DNA of 64,000 bases, taken from positions 14,709-78,708 of the forward strand of contig NZ_JAUNKD010000003.1 in NCBI RefSeq assembly GCF_030532915.1, given 5' to 3'. Every line of letters starts with the position of its first letter. Positions within the stretch are counted from its first letter, which is position 1. The translations under genes were made by a program, and so were the position numbers. Below are positions 9,067 through 20,179 of this stretch, piece by piece. This DNA is from Capnocytophaga sp. Lineage in GTDB: Bacteria; Bacteroidota; Bacteroidia; Flavobacteriales; Flavobacteriaceae. The notes beneath the pieces were generated by a model. The model saw only the letters and a list, made by a program, of their open reading frames with translations. It ran no database searches and was not told the origin of the DNA.

Positions 9067-9072
9067 CGGAGT

Positions 9073-11256
9073 TTATTTACGTCTTTTTTTTGTTTTTTTG
9101 GAAGAAGAAGCGTTTTTCTTCGGATTTACGAGTTTCATTTCGTCAATCAAGTGTTTAGCTCCTGCATATTTGTCAATGACGAACAAAACATAACGAATAT
9201 CCACCATTATATTACGGCAAATCGACGGGTCGTAGTGAATGTCGCTCATCGTGCCTTCCCAAACTCTGTCGAAGTTCAAACCGATTAAATTACCGTGCGC
9301 ATCGATGGCGGGGCTTCCTGAATTGCCTCCCGTAGTGTGATTGGTGGCGATAAAACACACCGGCATTTTGCCGTTTTTGTCGGCATAGATTCCATAATCC
9401 TTCGTTTGGTAAAGCATTCGGAGTTTCTCGGGAACGTCAAATTCATAGTCTCCCGGCACATATTTTTCCATAACGCCCTCCAAATAAGTAACCGGCTCAT
9501 AATGAACGGCATCAGAAGGCGAATACCCTTTCACTTTTCCGTATGTTACACGCAATGTGCTGTTGGCATCGGGGAAAATCCGGTCTTCCGGACGTGAAAA
9601 TTCTAAAATTGCCTTCATATAGGTGCGTTGCAGGGCTTCAATTTCCGCATTGAGCTTGCCGTAAGTCGGGGCAACCTTCGCAACAAAATCATCAATCAAA
9701 ACCGAAACGAATTGCATTCCCAAGTCGTTTTTAACAAGCTCTTTAAACTGTTCAGGAGAAGCGTTTAACAATTTTTCCACGCCTTCGGAAGAAGCAAGCA
9801 ACGAATTGTTATACAACTGCTCGGGCAAGGTTTTTGCATCAAATTGCTGTAAATTTCGGCTTAAAAACTGCTTCGGCATATGTTGGGCGTAAAACAACGA
9901 GGCTTTTTCGAATACATCTCTGTCCACTGCCTTGTCATAGTCCTTAAACACATTGTTGAAGGTCGATTTTAGGTTTTTCTTTCTATCTTCAAACGACTGA
10001 ACGCCACGATTTTCCAACACTTTCTCCAATTGCCAAATTCGGTAACCATTTGTAAGCAAATCAATGTTCCGCATTACGAATTCACTAAATAAGTCATTTG
10101 CGAGGCTATACGCTTCAATTTCTCGGTATTTTTGCTCAAAACTTGGTAATAAATGCCCGTATTCAGCCGATTTTCTGCTGTTTTTTACATTCTTCTTAAA
10201 AATTTCCTCCTGTTTTTGTTTCAAAGCCACGGCATTGGTTTTTTTCAAGCCTTGACTCTCGCCAATCCACTTTTTCCAGTAATTGGCAACGCGTGCATAT
10301 TTGGAAGCGTACTTAATTTTAATGGCTTGGTCTTTGCGCATATATCCGTCCTGTACTTTTAGAACGACATCACGAATTCCGATTTTTGCAGGGTTTAAAA
10401 CATCGGTAATCTGCTTAACGGCAACTGCCGGAAGGTATTCTTGCGTACGTCCGGGGTAACCGAAAACCATTGTGAAGTCATCTTCTGCAATTCCATCCAA
10501 CGAAATGGGGAAATAATGCTTGGGCGTGTAGGGGACGTTGGTTTTTGCGTATTCGGCAGGTCGATTGTTTTGGTCTGCATAGATGCGGAAGAGTGCAAAG
10601 TCGCCCGTATGTCGCGGATACGCCCAGTTGTCGGTGTCTGAGCCAAATTTCCCGATGGAAGACGGCGGAGCACCCACCAAACGCACGTCCTTAAAGGTTT
10701 CAACAACAAATAAAATATATTGGTTTCCGTTATAGAAAGCCCGCACGCGGTTTTCCTGCCACGCCTCTTTTGGAGCGGATTTGACCAGTTCAGCAGTGTT
10801 TTTTTCTATCATTTGGGCTTTTTCGCTCTCGGACATTGCTTTTTCCGTTCCTTTAAGGATAGAAGCCGTAACGTCTTCGATACGAACTACAAACGTAACG
10901 GAGAGGTTTGGATTGGGAAGTTCTTCGCTCAAACTTTTTGCCCAGAAGCCCTCAGCCAAGTAATCGTTCTTAACCGAGGAGTGGGACTGAATTTCGCCGT
11001 ATCCGCAGTGGTGATTGGTCAGCAGTAAGCCTTTGGGAGAAATTACTTCGGAAGTACAGCCGCCGTTAAAGTGTGGTACGGCATCTTTGAGCGACGAATG
11101 ATTAACGCTGTAAATATCAGCCGCCGACATCTTCATTCCGAGTGATTGCATTTCTTTTTCATTCATTCCTTCCAAAAGCGAAGGAAGCCACATTCCGCCC
11201 TGCTGTGCGTAGAGCGAAACACAAAAAAGCAGGCATAAAAATTTTACGTATTTCAT
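9073..11256 (-). CDS. S46 family dipeptidyl-peptidase, probably DPP11
   Basis: 727 residues with a signal peptide (FLCLLFCVSLYAQQ), so exported. S46 enzymes are serine peptidases that remove dipeptides from peptide N-termini, supplying dipeptides to asaccharolytic or peptide-using Bacteroidota. The catalytic His lies in TNHHCGYG (about 80-87), the Asp in the DTDNW-YPRHTGDFALFR region, and the nucleophile is Ser646 in GGNSGSP. Arg664, 18 residues after the Ser (LNFDR), sits where Arg673 of Porphyromonas DPP11 sits relative to Ser655. DPP7 has Gly there, so specificity for Asp/Glu at P1 is likely. Monocistronic, with a strong terminator. Confidence 0.9.
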   Translation of the reverse strand: MKYVKFLCLLFCVSLYAQQGGMWLPSLLEGMNEKEMQSLGMKMSAADIYSVNHSSLKDAVPHFNGGCTSEVISPKGLLLTNHHCGYGEIQSHSSVKNDYLAEGFWAKSLSEELPNPNLSVTFVVRIEDVTASILKGTEKAMSESEKAQMIEKNTAELVKSAPKEAWQENRVRAFYNGNQYILFVVETFKDVRLVGAPPSSIGKFGSDTDNWAYPRHTGDFALFRIYADQNNRPAEYAKTNVPYTPKHYFPISLDGIAEDDFTMVFGYPGRTQEYLPAVAVKQITDVLNPAKIGIRDVVLKVQDGYMRKDQAIKIKYASKYARVANYWKKWIGESQGLKKTNAVALKQKQEEIFKKNVKNSRKSAEYGHLLPSFEQKYREIEAYSLANDLFSEFVMRNIDLLTNGYRIWQLEKVLENRGVQSFEDRKKNLKSTFNNVFKDYDKAVDRDVFEKASLFYAQHMPKQFLSRNLQQFDAKTLPEQLYNNSLLASSEGVEKLLNASPEQFKELVKNDLGMQFVSVLIDDFVAKVAPTYGKLNAEIEALQRTYMKAILEFSRPEDRIFPDANSTLRVTYGKVKGYSPSDAVHYEPVTYLEGVMEKYVPGDYEFDVPEKLRMLYQTKDYGIYADKNGKMPVCFIATNHTTGGNSGSPAIDAHGNLIGLNFDRVWEGTMSDIHYDPSICRNIMVDIRYVLFVIDKYAGAKHLIDEMKLVNPKKNASSSKKTKKRRK

Positions 11257-11336
11257 TATCTGTATTATTATGGATTAATTTTTTAAATTTTTTGGTTTTT
11301 TTATGTGTTATTTACATTAAAAATAATTCCCTGTTG

Positions 11337-12000
11337 GTATGGGCATATTGCATACGTCCGTTTACAATCCCCCATCGTAGGGGCGAATTGCAATTCGCCC
11401 TTACACAGGACGCACGTTGTAGGGACAAAATATTTTTTGCTCATTTATGTTTCCACATTGGTAGGGGCGTATTGCATACGCCCATTCACAATTACGAATT
11501 ACGTGGGCGAATTGTAATTCGCCCCTACGCGGGATGTATGTTGTTTCTTTATGTTGCATACACCCATTCACAATTACCCATTACGTGGGCGAATTGCAAT
11601 TCGCCCCTACATTGTGCATATATCATATTCCCGTGTTGAATATATCCGAAAATATATATTTATGGGTGTACGCACTGTGGGCGTATGCAATACGCCCCTA
11701 CGGGTGTGTAAAAAATGTTAAATAACGTAACGAATAATCATTATATTATAACAATATATTGTGTATATTCATTTGTGTTTCCGCATTGGTAGGGGCGTAT
11801 TGTATACGCCCATTCATAATACCCCATTACGTGGACGAATTGCAATTCGCCCCTACATTGTGCACATATCATATTCCCGTGTTGAATATATCCGAAAACA
11901 TATATTTATAGTCGTACGCATTATGGGCGTATGCAATACGCCCATACAATGATGTTTGCACGTGCGGGCGAAATATATTTCGCCCCTACGGGTGTGTAAA
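11337..12000. repeat. Palindrome array between S46 peptidase and DUF6261 genes
   Basis: The 779-bp gap holds about a dozen palindromes with constant GTRGGGGCG-like arms and three interchangeable cores: GAATTGCAATTC (11381, 11505, 11587, 11833), GTATTGCATAC or its reverse form (11341, 11465, 11679, 11793, 11925) and GAAATATATTTC (11966). Spacings of 40-43 bp recur. A longer segment is duplicated: 11441-11716 resembles 11770-12000, including non-palindromic spacer text. Short open frames here are by-products of the repeats and were not annotated. Confidence 0.9.
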
Positions 12001-12035
12001 AAACATTTTTTGATGGATTAACAATCCTAAAAAAC

Positions 12036-12728
12036 TTATTTTTTACTGCGGCGGGCAACCGTGGTGTTTGCATCGTCAATCACTTGGGCAACGACCTGAT
12101 AAAAATTTACGTATTTGTTTTCTTCCCGTAAGGCAGTCAAATAATTGACCAACTTGGTGTTGATTGTGGAAAGTAAAGGTCTTTTGAGTGATGTTGCCGA
12201 TGCTTCGGCTTCGCGGGCAGAGATGGCTTTTTCGTATGCCATTCTTTCGGTTGAAAAAGCGGACTGACGACTGCGAAGCTCCTCAATCGTTTCGGAAACA
12301 CCCGAAAGTTTACTGATACTTTCTTCCAACTCGGCTACGGAAAGGTCGCGCAAAAGTGAATCGATATGAGCCGACGCACTGGAATAATTCTCGCGCGTGA
12401 TTTTGGTTCCGTAACGTTCGAAAACGGAATAAAGTTTATCGGCACTCTCCCGAATCTCGGTGGAACGCATTGACTTATATCCTTTAAGGATATTGTTCAG
12501 GTTGATGACAGTTTCGTCCCGTAAATTGTCGGCCTCCTCTAATTTTGACACAGCCATTTCTCTTTTTATGGCTACGGAGAGTGCGCTTGTTTGTGATTCG
12601 ATGTTTGCGAATAGTTTTTTCAAAAACCAATCGGATTGCAATTCGGCTTGTTGTCCAAAAAGTTGAACCAAGCGATTGGCGATGTCTGCCAATTCGGATA
12701 CGCGTGTTTTGTAATTTATTGTATTCAT
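12036..12728 (-). CDS. DUF6261 family protein
   Basis: 230 residues, recognised as the DUF6261 type found in Bacteroidota. It is largely helical with heptad-like stretches (LEEADNLRDETVINLNNILKGY, ELEESISKLSGVSETIEEL), no signal peptide and no membrane segment, so probably cytoplasmic. No catalytic motif is visible and the function is unknown. It is flanked by repeats on both sides: the palindrome array downstream and a MITE-like element upstream. A gene in such surroundings may be part of the accessory genome. Confidence 0.8.
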   Translation of the reverse strand: MNTINYKTRVSELADIANRLVQLFGQQAELQSDWFLKKLFANIESQTSALSVAIKREMAVSKLEEADNLRDETVINLNNILKGYKSMRSTEIRESADKLYSVFERYGTKITRENYSSASAHIDSLLRDLSVAELEESISKLSGVSETIEELRSRQSAFSTERMAYEKAISAREAEASATSLKRPLLSTINTKLVNYLTALREENKYVNFYQVVAQVIDDANTTVARRSKK

Positions 12729-13045
12729 CTTGTTTTTGATTTTAAAAAATTGTTCTGTTTATAAGTTTGTATTAGTTTAGTAGCAAAAATGATGCCATAA
12801 GTTTTATAAAAATTACTCTTTTATGTAAAAAGAAGGTAATGCACAATTGTGCGTTGCTCTCTTTTTGGTTAAGAAGTGAATTTTCTGTTGTTAATTTGCT
12901 TCTTTTGGGTTGTGTTAGTAATTTATTGTTGTTTGTTGTGTTTTATTATGTAAAGAAAATAAGTTGCTTTGCTCATTGCTTTTCTTTTTGATAAAGGAAT
13001 AAAAGCACAATTGTTTGTTGTTTTCTTTTTATTGTTTTGGTTAAT
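12729..13045. other. Intergenic region holding MITE-like copy B
   Basis: The 317-bp gap is AT-rich and mostly filled by the element at 12841-13015. No gene or clear promoter was found, apart from a weak CATTTTTG on the minus strand near 12787. Confidence 0.5.
12841..13015. repeat. ~175-bp MITE-like element, copy B
   Basis: GCACAATTGTGC at 12841-12852 and GCACAATTGT at 13005-13014, 164 bp apart, as in copy A at 6187. The right end shares ATAAAAGCACAATT with copy A. Read on the opposite strand, it contains AAAAGCAATGAGCAAA near the same offset as AAAAGCAGTGAGCAAA in copy A, suggesting terminal inverted repeats. Confidence 0.45.
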
Positions 13046-13642
13046 TTAGATTTCAAAAATGATTTCTTCTGCCGGAATGCGTGATTTGGGTGTAATGTTC
13101 GGCTGATTGCTGTCGTTTGGGTCGCGATAACCGATGGCAACGGCGAAAAGCGTTTTGTATCCGTCTTGTTTTAAAATTTTGTCGTATTCTTCACATTGAA
13201 TGCCTTCCATCGGGGTGCTATCGATGTTCATTGAAGCGCAGGCGCTTAAAAAATAACCCAGCGCAACGTATACTTGGCGGTGTAGCCAGTTTTTGGTTAG
13301 TGCTTCGCCTTGTGGTTTCATTTTTTGGAGGTAGTAATTTGTTTGTCCTTCGTTTAAATATTTTTTGATTTGTGATTGAAAGGTTTCGAGTTTCTCAATT
13401 CCTAAGAAGACAATTAAGTGACTTGCATTGTTTATTTTAGGTTCGTTAAAGAAGGAAACTTTTGCCAATTCGGCTTTTTTAGCTTCGTCGGACACAATCA
13501 CAAACCGCCACGGCTGTGAATTGATGGAAGAAGGTGACAGGCGCAAAATTTCTTTCAGCTGCGCGATTTTCTCATCGGATATTTTTTGTTTTTGATATAC
13601 TTTGGTGGTATATCGGTTTTTTGCGATTTCTAAAAAGTTCAT
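13046..13642 (-). CDS. NAD(P)H-dependent nitroreductase family oxidoreductase
   Basis: FMN-dependent flavoprotein of 198 residues. The N-terminal RYTTKVYQ-KISDEK and LRLSPSSINSQPWRFVIV blocks are the FMN-binding signature of NfsB/dihydropteridine-reductase-like nitroreductases. GIQCEEYDKIL and ALAVGYRD-like (VAIGYRDPND) segments close the fold. The natural substrate cannot be predicted; quinones or nitroaromatics are typical in vitro. It has its own -7 box upstream and is divergent from lspA. Confidence 0.92.
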   Translation of the reverse strand: MNFLEIAKNRYTTKVYQKQKISDEKIAQLKEILRLSPSSINSQPWRFVIVSDEAKKAELAKVSFFNEPKINNASHLIVFLGIEKLETFQSQIKKYLNEGQTNYYLQKMKPQGEALTKNWLHRQVYVALGYFLSACASMNIDSTPMEGIQCEEYDKILKQDGYKTLFAVAIGYRDPNDSNQPNITPKSRIPAEEIIFEI

Positions 13643-13683
13643 TACAATTTGTTTAAAAAATGAAAATATGTTGTTTGAGACTC

Positions 13684-13691
13684 CAAAGGTA
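13684..13691 (-). promoter_or_regulatory. -7 element of nitroreductase promoter
   Basis: TACCTTTG on the minus strand, about 42 bases before the ATG. Confidence 0.6.
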
Positions 13692-13862
13692 GGAAATAAT
13701 TTTTAGTTTACGAAATTTTTCACGGATAAAATTAACGGCTTGTGCAGGCGATTTGTTTTTCTCGCCGTTGTTTGCAATGGTTTTGAATGGAACTTAATGC
13801 GCTTAAAAATACTTTTTTAGTCTCCTTTTTGGATTAAATTTTTGTTTTCCTCAAAAAAAATG

Positions 13863-13870
13863 TATTTTTG
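13863..13870 (+). promoter_or_regulatory. -7 element of lspA, deciding its start
   Basis: TATTTTTG overlaps an in-frame TTG at 13868, ruling it out as a start; the ATG at 13892 follows at a normal distance. Confidence 0.65.
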
Positions 13871-13891
13871 CAGTCTTTACGAAAAAACGAT

Positions 13892-14488
13892 ATGAAATTA
13901 AAGCACGCATTTCTTGTTATTTTACTAATTTTGATTGTTGACCAATGGAGCAAAATCTACGTTAAAACGCATTTTGTGTTGAATGAAAGCGTAGGGGTGT
14001 TTAGTTGGTTTAAAATTCTTTTTATTGAAAATGACGGGGCTGCGTGGGGAACAAAAATACCCGGTGAGTACGGCAAACTTGCCCTTACGCTCTTCCGGAT
14101 TGTGGCTGTTTGCGGTTTCGGCTATTGGTTGTTTGATGCCGTTAGGAAGAAGCAAGCCTCGGTGTTAATCCTTTCCATCGCGTTGATTTTGGCGGGGGCT
14201 TTGGGTAACATCATTGATTCGGTGTTTTACGGGGTTATTTTTGACCACAGTTATGACAATATTGCCACGTTGTTTTCGCAACAACCTTACGGGACGTTGT
14301 TCCACGGTAAGGTGGTTGATATGTTTTATTTTCCGCTGATTGATACGAAACTGCCCGATTGGCTTCCGTTTTTTGGCGGTGAACGTTTTCGTTTCTTTGA
14401 GCCGGTTTTCAATGTGGCTGATGCAGCCATTAGCGTGGCAGTGGGCTTGCTGCTTGTCTTCAATAAAAAAGCCTTCCCGAAGAAATAA
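13892..14488 (+). CDS. lspA: Lipoprotein signal peptidase (signal peptidase II)
   Basis: Inner-membrane aspartic protease that cleaves prolipoproteins before the lipidated Cys. It has 198 residues from the ATG at 13892, with four hydrophobic helices (about 6-16, 62-83, 89-108, 175-190). Family blocks are ENDGAAWG (46-53), GALGNIIDS (102-110), VVDM and FNVADAAI. The catalytic aspartates should be Asp143 and Asp177. The loop between GNIID and VVDM is about 20 residues longer than in the E. coli enzyme, a feature I associate with Bacteroidota. It overlaps no neighbour and converges on the cyclo-ligase gene 12 bases away. Confidence 0.95.
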   Translation: MKLKHAFLVILLILIVDQWSKIYVKTHFVLNESVGVFSWFKILFIENDGAAWGTKIPGEYGKLALTLFRIVAVCGFGYWLFDAVRKKQASVLILSIALILAGALGNIIDSVFYGVIFDHSYDNIATLFSQQPYGTLFHGKVVDMFYFPLIDTKLPDWLPFFGGERFRFFEPVFNVADAAISVAVGLLLVFNKKAFPKK

Positions 14489-14500
14489 AAGTTTTACGCC

Positions 14501-15070
14501 TTATTTGCTGAATTTGAAGATGTTTGACGGTGTGATGCAGTAGTTTAGCGCGATGTCAAACGGATTTGTTTCGATAGTTTCCGTCTCCGGATTGAAGAAG
14601 GAAAGCCCTATTTTTATGGTTTCGGGCGAACATTGTTGCAAAAAACGGTCGTAAAAACCGCCGCCATACCCAATCCGATTTCCTTTATGGTCGTATGTCA
14701 ATAGTGGTATGAAAACCACGTCTATTGCGGCAGGCGGGATTTCTTGTCCGTTTACGGGTTCGGGAACGCCCCACGGATTTTTTTTGAGCAGGGTTTCATC
14801 AGTGAGCAAAAAATGGCGTAATGTTTTGGTTTTGAGCTCTGTTTTAGGTACGGCAATTTGCTTTTCTTTTCCGTGCAGAATGGTCAAGATGTAACCGGTA
14901 TCTACTTCTGCCAGTTTTTCAATCGGAAGGAAAATATGATAGGTTTTCAGGTGCCAAATGGGTAGTTTAAGTGCCTGATTGGCAATGTTGATGCTCATCG
15001 TATCGCGTTCAGTTTTTGAGAGTGCGAATCGGCGTTCTTTGCATTTGGTGCGGAGTTCGGCTTTTGTCAT
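14501..15070 (-). CDS. 5-formyltetrahydrofolate cyclo-ligase
   Basis: ATP-dependent enzyme converting 5-formyl-THF to 5,10-methenyl-THF (MTHFS/YgfA/Fau family). It has 189 residues. The C-terminal substrate/ATP block LLTYDHKGNRIGYGGGFYDRFL is complete, with the GYGGGFYDR signature. The N-terminal KAELRTKCKERRFALS is the usual basic helix. It is the last gene of the minus-strand series, 9 bases after the GH25 gene. Confidence 0.94.
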   Translation of the reverse strand: MTKAELRTKCKERRFALSKTERDTMSINIANQALKLPIWHLKTYHIFLPIEKLAEVDTGYILTILHGKEKQIAVPKTELKTKTLRHFLLTDETLLKKNPWGVPEPVNGQEIPPAAIDVVFIPLLTYDHKGNRIGYGGGFYDRFLQQCSPETIKIGLSFFNPETETIETNPFDIALNYCITPSNIFKFSK

Positions 15071-15079
15071 TTTACTGCT

Positions 15080-15925
15080 TTAAGGGATTAAGATTTCTTT
15101 TATTTTTTCGCGACTTCCGTTGTAAATGTTCAGGTCAATTTTCACTTTTGAACCCGGTGTAATACCATTTTCGGTGAATTGCCACATTGTCCAGTGGTGG
15201 AGCGGGGAAGGGGCTGGGACATTGTTGTAGTTGGCTATCCAAAGCGGGTATTTTCGGAAGCGTTGGTGCAGATAATCGTCGTAAAAACTGATATATGTGT
15301 AAATAATAGGTTTTTTTCCGTATTTTTTTTCAACGATATCAAGCCAAGTTTGGACATCGTTTAGAAACACGTCGATTGACTTGCTTTTGGGAAGTTTTTC
15401 AACGTCCAACACGGGGAGCAAGTCGCCTTTTTGTAATTTTACGTTTCTCAGATATGAATTTGCCTGTAAAACGGGGTCTTCATCGGGTCGGTAAAAGTGA
15501 TAAGCCCCGCGAATAAGTTTGTATTTCTTGGCTTTTTCCCAAAAGAAAGGAAAATTTCGGTCGGTAGTGTTGTTGCCCATTGTTGCTCGAAAAATGGCGA
15601 ACTCAAAGCGTATGTTTTTGTTTTTCAGATGGAGGCTGTCCCAAATGATGTCTTCTTTTTCCTGATAATGTGAAAGGTCAATGCCAAATACGTTATTTTT
15701 GTGTAAATCAATGATTTTATCAATGCGATGTTCTTCATACAGCGTGTTTATTTTTTTTGAAGAAATTTTATTTATAAGTTTTTGATAATAAGCAGGATAT
15801 TGATGTCTTACATACAAAATGCCTGCGATGCTGCCACATACGCAAATGAAAAACAACAGCCAAAAGACATTCCACCGCGAATGCTTGTTTTTATGTCGAT
15901 GTATTTTGCGTTTGTGTTTTTTCAT
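15080..15925 (-). CDS. GH25 family lysozyme-like hydrolase, membrane anchored
   Basis: 281 residues. A highly basic N-terminus (KKHKRKIHRHKNKHSRW) precedes one hydrophobic segment at about 20-38, predicting a type II membrane anchor with the enzyme in the periplasm. The GH25 fold follows: GIDLSHYQ (81-88, Asp83), FAIFRATMG, GAYHFYRPDEDP and DLLPVLDVE, whose acidic pair is catalytic in this family. It would cleave the beta-1,4 MurNAc-GlcNAc bond of peptidoglycan. It lies between GH97 and the cyclo-ligase gene in the gldD/E series. Confidence 0.9.
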   Translation of the reverse strand: MKKHKRKIHRHKNKHSRWNVFWLLFFICVCGSIAGILYVRHQYPAYYQKLINKISSKKINTLYEEHRIDKIIDLHKNNVFGIDLSHYQEKEDIIWDSLHLKNKNIRFEFAIFRATMGNNTTDRNFPFFWEKAKKYKLIRGAYHFYRPDEDPVLQANSYLRNVKLQKGDLLPVLDVEKLPKSKSIDVFLNDVQTWLDIVEKKYGKKPIIYTYISFYDDYLHQRFRKYPLWIANYNNVPAPSPLHHWTMWQFTENGITPGSKVKIDLNIYNGSREKIKEILIP

Positions 15926-15978
15926 TTTTATTTATGGTTTAAAAAACGGAGTGGCAGCAAGCCAATATTACGGATTGT

Positions 15979-18168
<2,190 letters not shown>

Positions 18169-18744
18169 CTATTTTTGGGAATGCCATCGCAGGCTTTCCA
18201 TAATCTTTCGGACGTCTTTTTCCAAATAATGACTTGCCGGCTGAATGGAATCGTAATTTGGTACAACTTTAAAGTAAACAGAGCCGCTAATAAAGTTTGA
18301 TACACTGTCAGTTACATAAAATTGTGCCTGTGAAGCGGCGTTGCCGTACACTTGGTAAAACATTCCGTAAACCCGTGTAGTATCGTTCATAAATAAATTT
18401 GAAGCGATATTATCGGCTTTGATGGTATGGTCATACGTGAATTTTTGTGCATCACGCAACAGATTACGAATATTGTTTTCTACTTTCTTGTAAGACAGAT
18501 AAATAGTGGCTTTCATTTTTGGGTATTCAATATTGACGTCGCACGATTTGGATTTGCTTTTAATCTGAGCTGCCGTATTTACTTCAAATGAAAACGGACA
18601 AGAAGAGTTGTTACTATATGGTTGATAATCAGCTTTTGGATATTCCAACCGAAGTCCGGCTTTGGGCTTGGGAAGGGTTTCCGTTTGGCAGGCTGATAGT
18701 AATAAACTGCTTATTATCAAATATGTAAAAAAAAGTTTATTCAT
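18169..18744 (-). CDS. gldD: Gliding motility lipoprotein GldD
   Basis: 191 residues with a lipoprotein signal peptide ending in LLLSAC (Cys19), then PKPKAGLRLEYPKADYQPY, the conserved start of GldD. GldD is required for gliding and type IX secretion in Flavobacterium johnsoniae, and is thought to act with GldE at the envelope. It lies 15 bases after gldE, and the order mutY-ssb-gldE-gldD is the one seen in other Flavobacteriaceae. No odd features. Confidence 0.93.
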   Translation of the reverse strand: MNKLFFTYLIISSLLLSACQTETLPKPKAGLRLEYPKADYQPYSNNSSCPFSFEVNTAAQIKSKSKSCDVNIEYPKMKATIYLSYKKVENNIRNLLRDAQKFTYDHTIKADNIASNLFMNDTTRVYGMFYQVYGNAASQAQFYVTDSVSNFISGSVYFKVVPNYDSIQPASHYLEKDVRKIMESLRWHSQK

Positions 18745-18759
18745 TTTGAGTAAGTTACG

Positions 18760-20133
18760 TTATTTTTCAAATCGATGAATTTTAATTTGTTTGATTCGTT
18801 TTTTATCGAAAGCTTCTACCGTAAAGGTGTAATTTTCAAACTGAATAGGGATATTTTTCTGTGGGAAATTTCCGGCAATTTCCAGCAGAAGTCCGGCTAA
18901 GGTTTCGGCTTCTCCGCGTTTTTCTTCAAACATAAGTTCTTCATCATCATTAAGTTGTAAAATTCGGTAAACATCTTTCAAGGTTGTTTTTCCTTCAAAA
19001 ATAAAAGTGTTGTTGTCGATTTTTGAATAGGCAACATCGTCATCATCAAATTCGTCATTGATATTCCCTACGATTTCTTCAATAATATCTTCAAGGGTAA
19101 CGATACCACGCGTACCGCCGTATTCATCAACCACAACGGCAAGGTGTATTTTTTTCTCTTGAAATTCGCTGAGCAGATCGTCCAGTTTTTTATTTTCAGG
19201 AACAAAAAAGGCTTTTCGTTTCACATTAACCCATTGAAAATCTGTTTTTTCGAGATGAGAAAGTAAATCCTTGGTGTAAATAACCCCTGTTATGGTATCA
19301 AGATTTTCGCTGTAAACGGGAATGCGTGAATATCCGTTTTTTACGATTTCAGAAAGAGCTTCTTGGAACGAAAGCTCTTCATTAAGGGCAAAAATATCAA
19401 CGCGCGGAATCATCACTTCCCGTGTTTCGGTATTGCCAAACGAAACGATACTTTGGAGAATTTTCTTTTCTTCGTGAGTGGTGTCTTCTGATGAGGTAAG
19501 TTCCAGAGCCTGTGATAGTTGTCCAACTGAAATGTTGCTTGATTTTTTGCCAAATCGCTTTTGAATCCAAACGGTAAAAGCCTTCATCGGTATGGTTAAA
19601 GGCGTGAAAAGAATGTCAAGCACGTAAATCGGATAGGCAACCATTCGGGAAAACGAAAGATTATTGCGATTGGCGTATATTTTCGGGATAATTTCCCCGA
19701 AAAGCAAAATCATAAAGGTTACCAGCCCAATGTCCAAAATGGCTTTTATGAGCTCACTTTCAATATTTTGGAAAATAAAATTACCCAAATCAACAAACAG
19801 AAGCACAATTGAAATGTTAATTAAGTTATTGGCTATCAATATGGTGGCTAATAACTTTTTTGGGTCTTTCAGCAATTTGGCAATAATGTTGCCCACAGGG
19901 GATTTTTCTTCTTTAGCGTTGTTAATTTCGGTAGAAGAAAGCGAAAAAAGTGCCACTTCCGACCCTGAAATCAAGGCAGAACAGCCTAAAAGAATAAAAA
20001 ACACAACAAACTGTATGATAACCGAAATGTCGGGCATACTAAAATTCAAAGCAATCGCAGGGCTTGCCAAGTACGTTAAAAACAGATTAAGGGGAGGCTC
20101 TAAATCCAAATCTTTGTAAAATTCGTTAAACAA
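18760..20133 (-). CDS. gldE: Gliding motility-associated protein GldE (CNNM/CBS membrane protein)
   Basis: About 457 residues. An N-terminal DUF21/CNNM membrane domain with four hydrophobic helices (roughly 35-60, 95-115, 125-150, 160-180) precedes a CBS pair (REVMIPRVDIFALNEELSF; VNVKRKAFFVPENKKLDDLL) and a C-terminal CorC_HlyC domain. The acidic DEYGGTRGIVTLEDIIEEIVG is the family hallmark. In F. johnsoniae, gldE partially supports gldD function. The start at 20133 is a TTG; another TTG eight codons later (before DLEPPLN) is equally possible. Co-transcribed with gldD. Confidence 0.93.
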   Translation of the reverse strand: MFNEFYKDLDLEPPLNLFLTYLASPAIALNFSMPDISVIIQFVVFFILLGCSALISGSEVALFSLSSTEINNAKEEKSPVGNIIAKLLKDPKKLLATILIANNLINISIVLLFVDLGNFIFQNIESELIKAILDIGLVTFMILLFGEIIPKIYANRNNLSFSRMVAYPIYVLDILFTPLTIPMKAFTVWIQKRFGKKSSNISVGQLSQALELTSSEDTTHEEKKILQSIVSFGNTETREVMIPRVDIFALNEELSFQEALSEIVKNGYSRIPVYSENLDTITGVIYTKDLLSHLEKTDFQWVNVKRKAFFVPENKKLDDLLSEFQEKKIHLAVVVDEYGGTRGIVTLEDIIEEIVGNINDEFDDDDVAYSKIDNNTFIFEGKTTLKDVYRILQLNDDEELMFEEKRGEAETLAGLLLEIAGNFPQKNIPIQFENYTFTVEAFDKKRIKQIKIHRFEK

Positions 20134-20179
20134 TATAAAACCATAACTTTCTTAATTTGAGGGTTTTGTTTTTTTTAAG

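Noticed and set aside
11142..11952. Several short open frames of 60-165 residues
   Set aside because: They are translations of the palindrome arrays, repetitive and without promoters or ribosome-binding sites.
19797..19812. Third GCACAATTG end of the MITE-like element
   Set aside because: Lies inside gldE coding sequence, has no partner at 164 bp and is a chance match.
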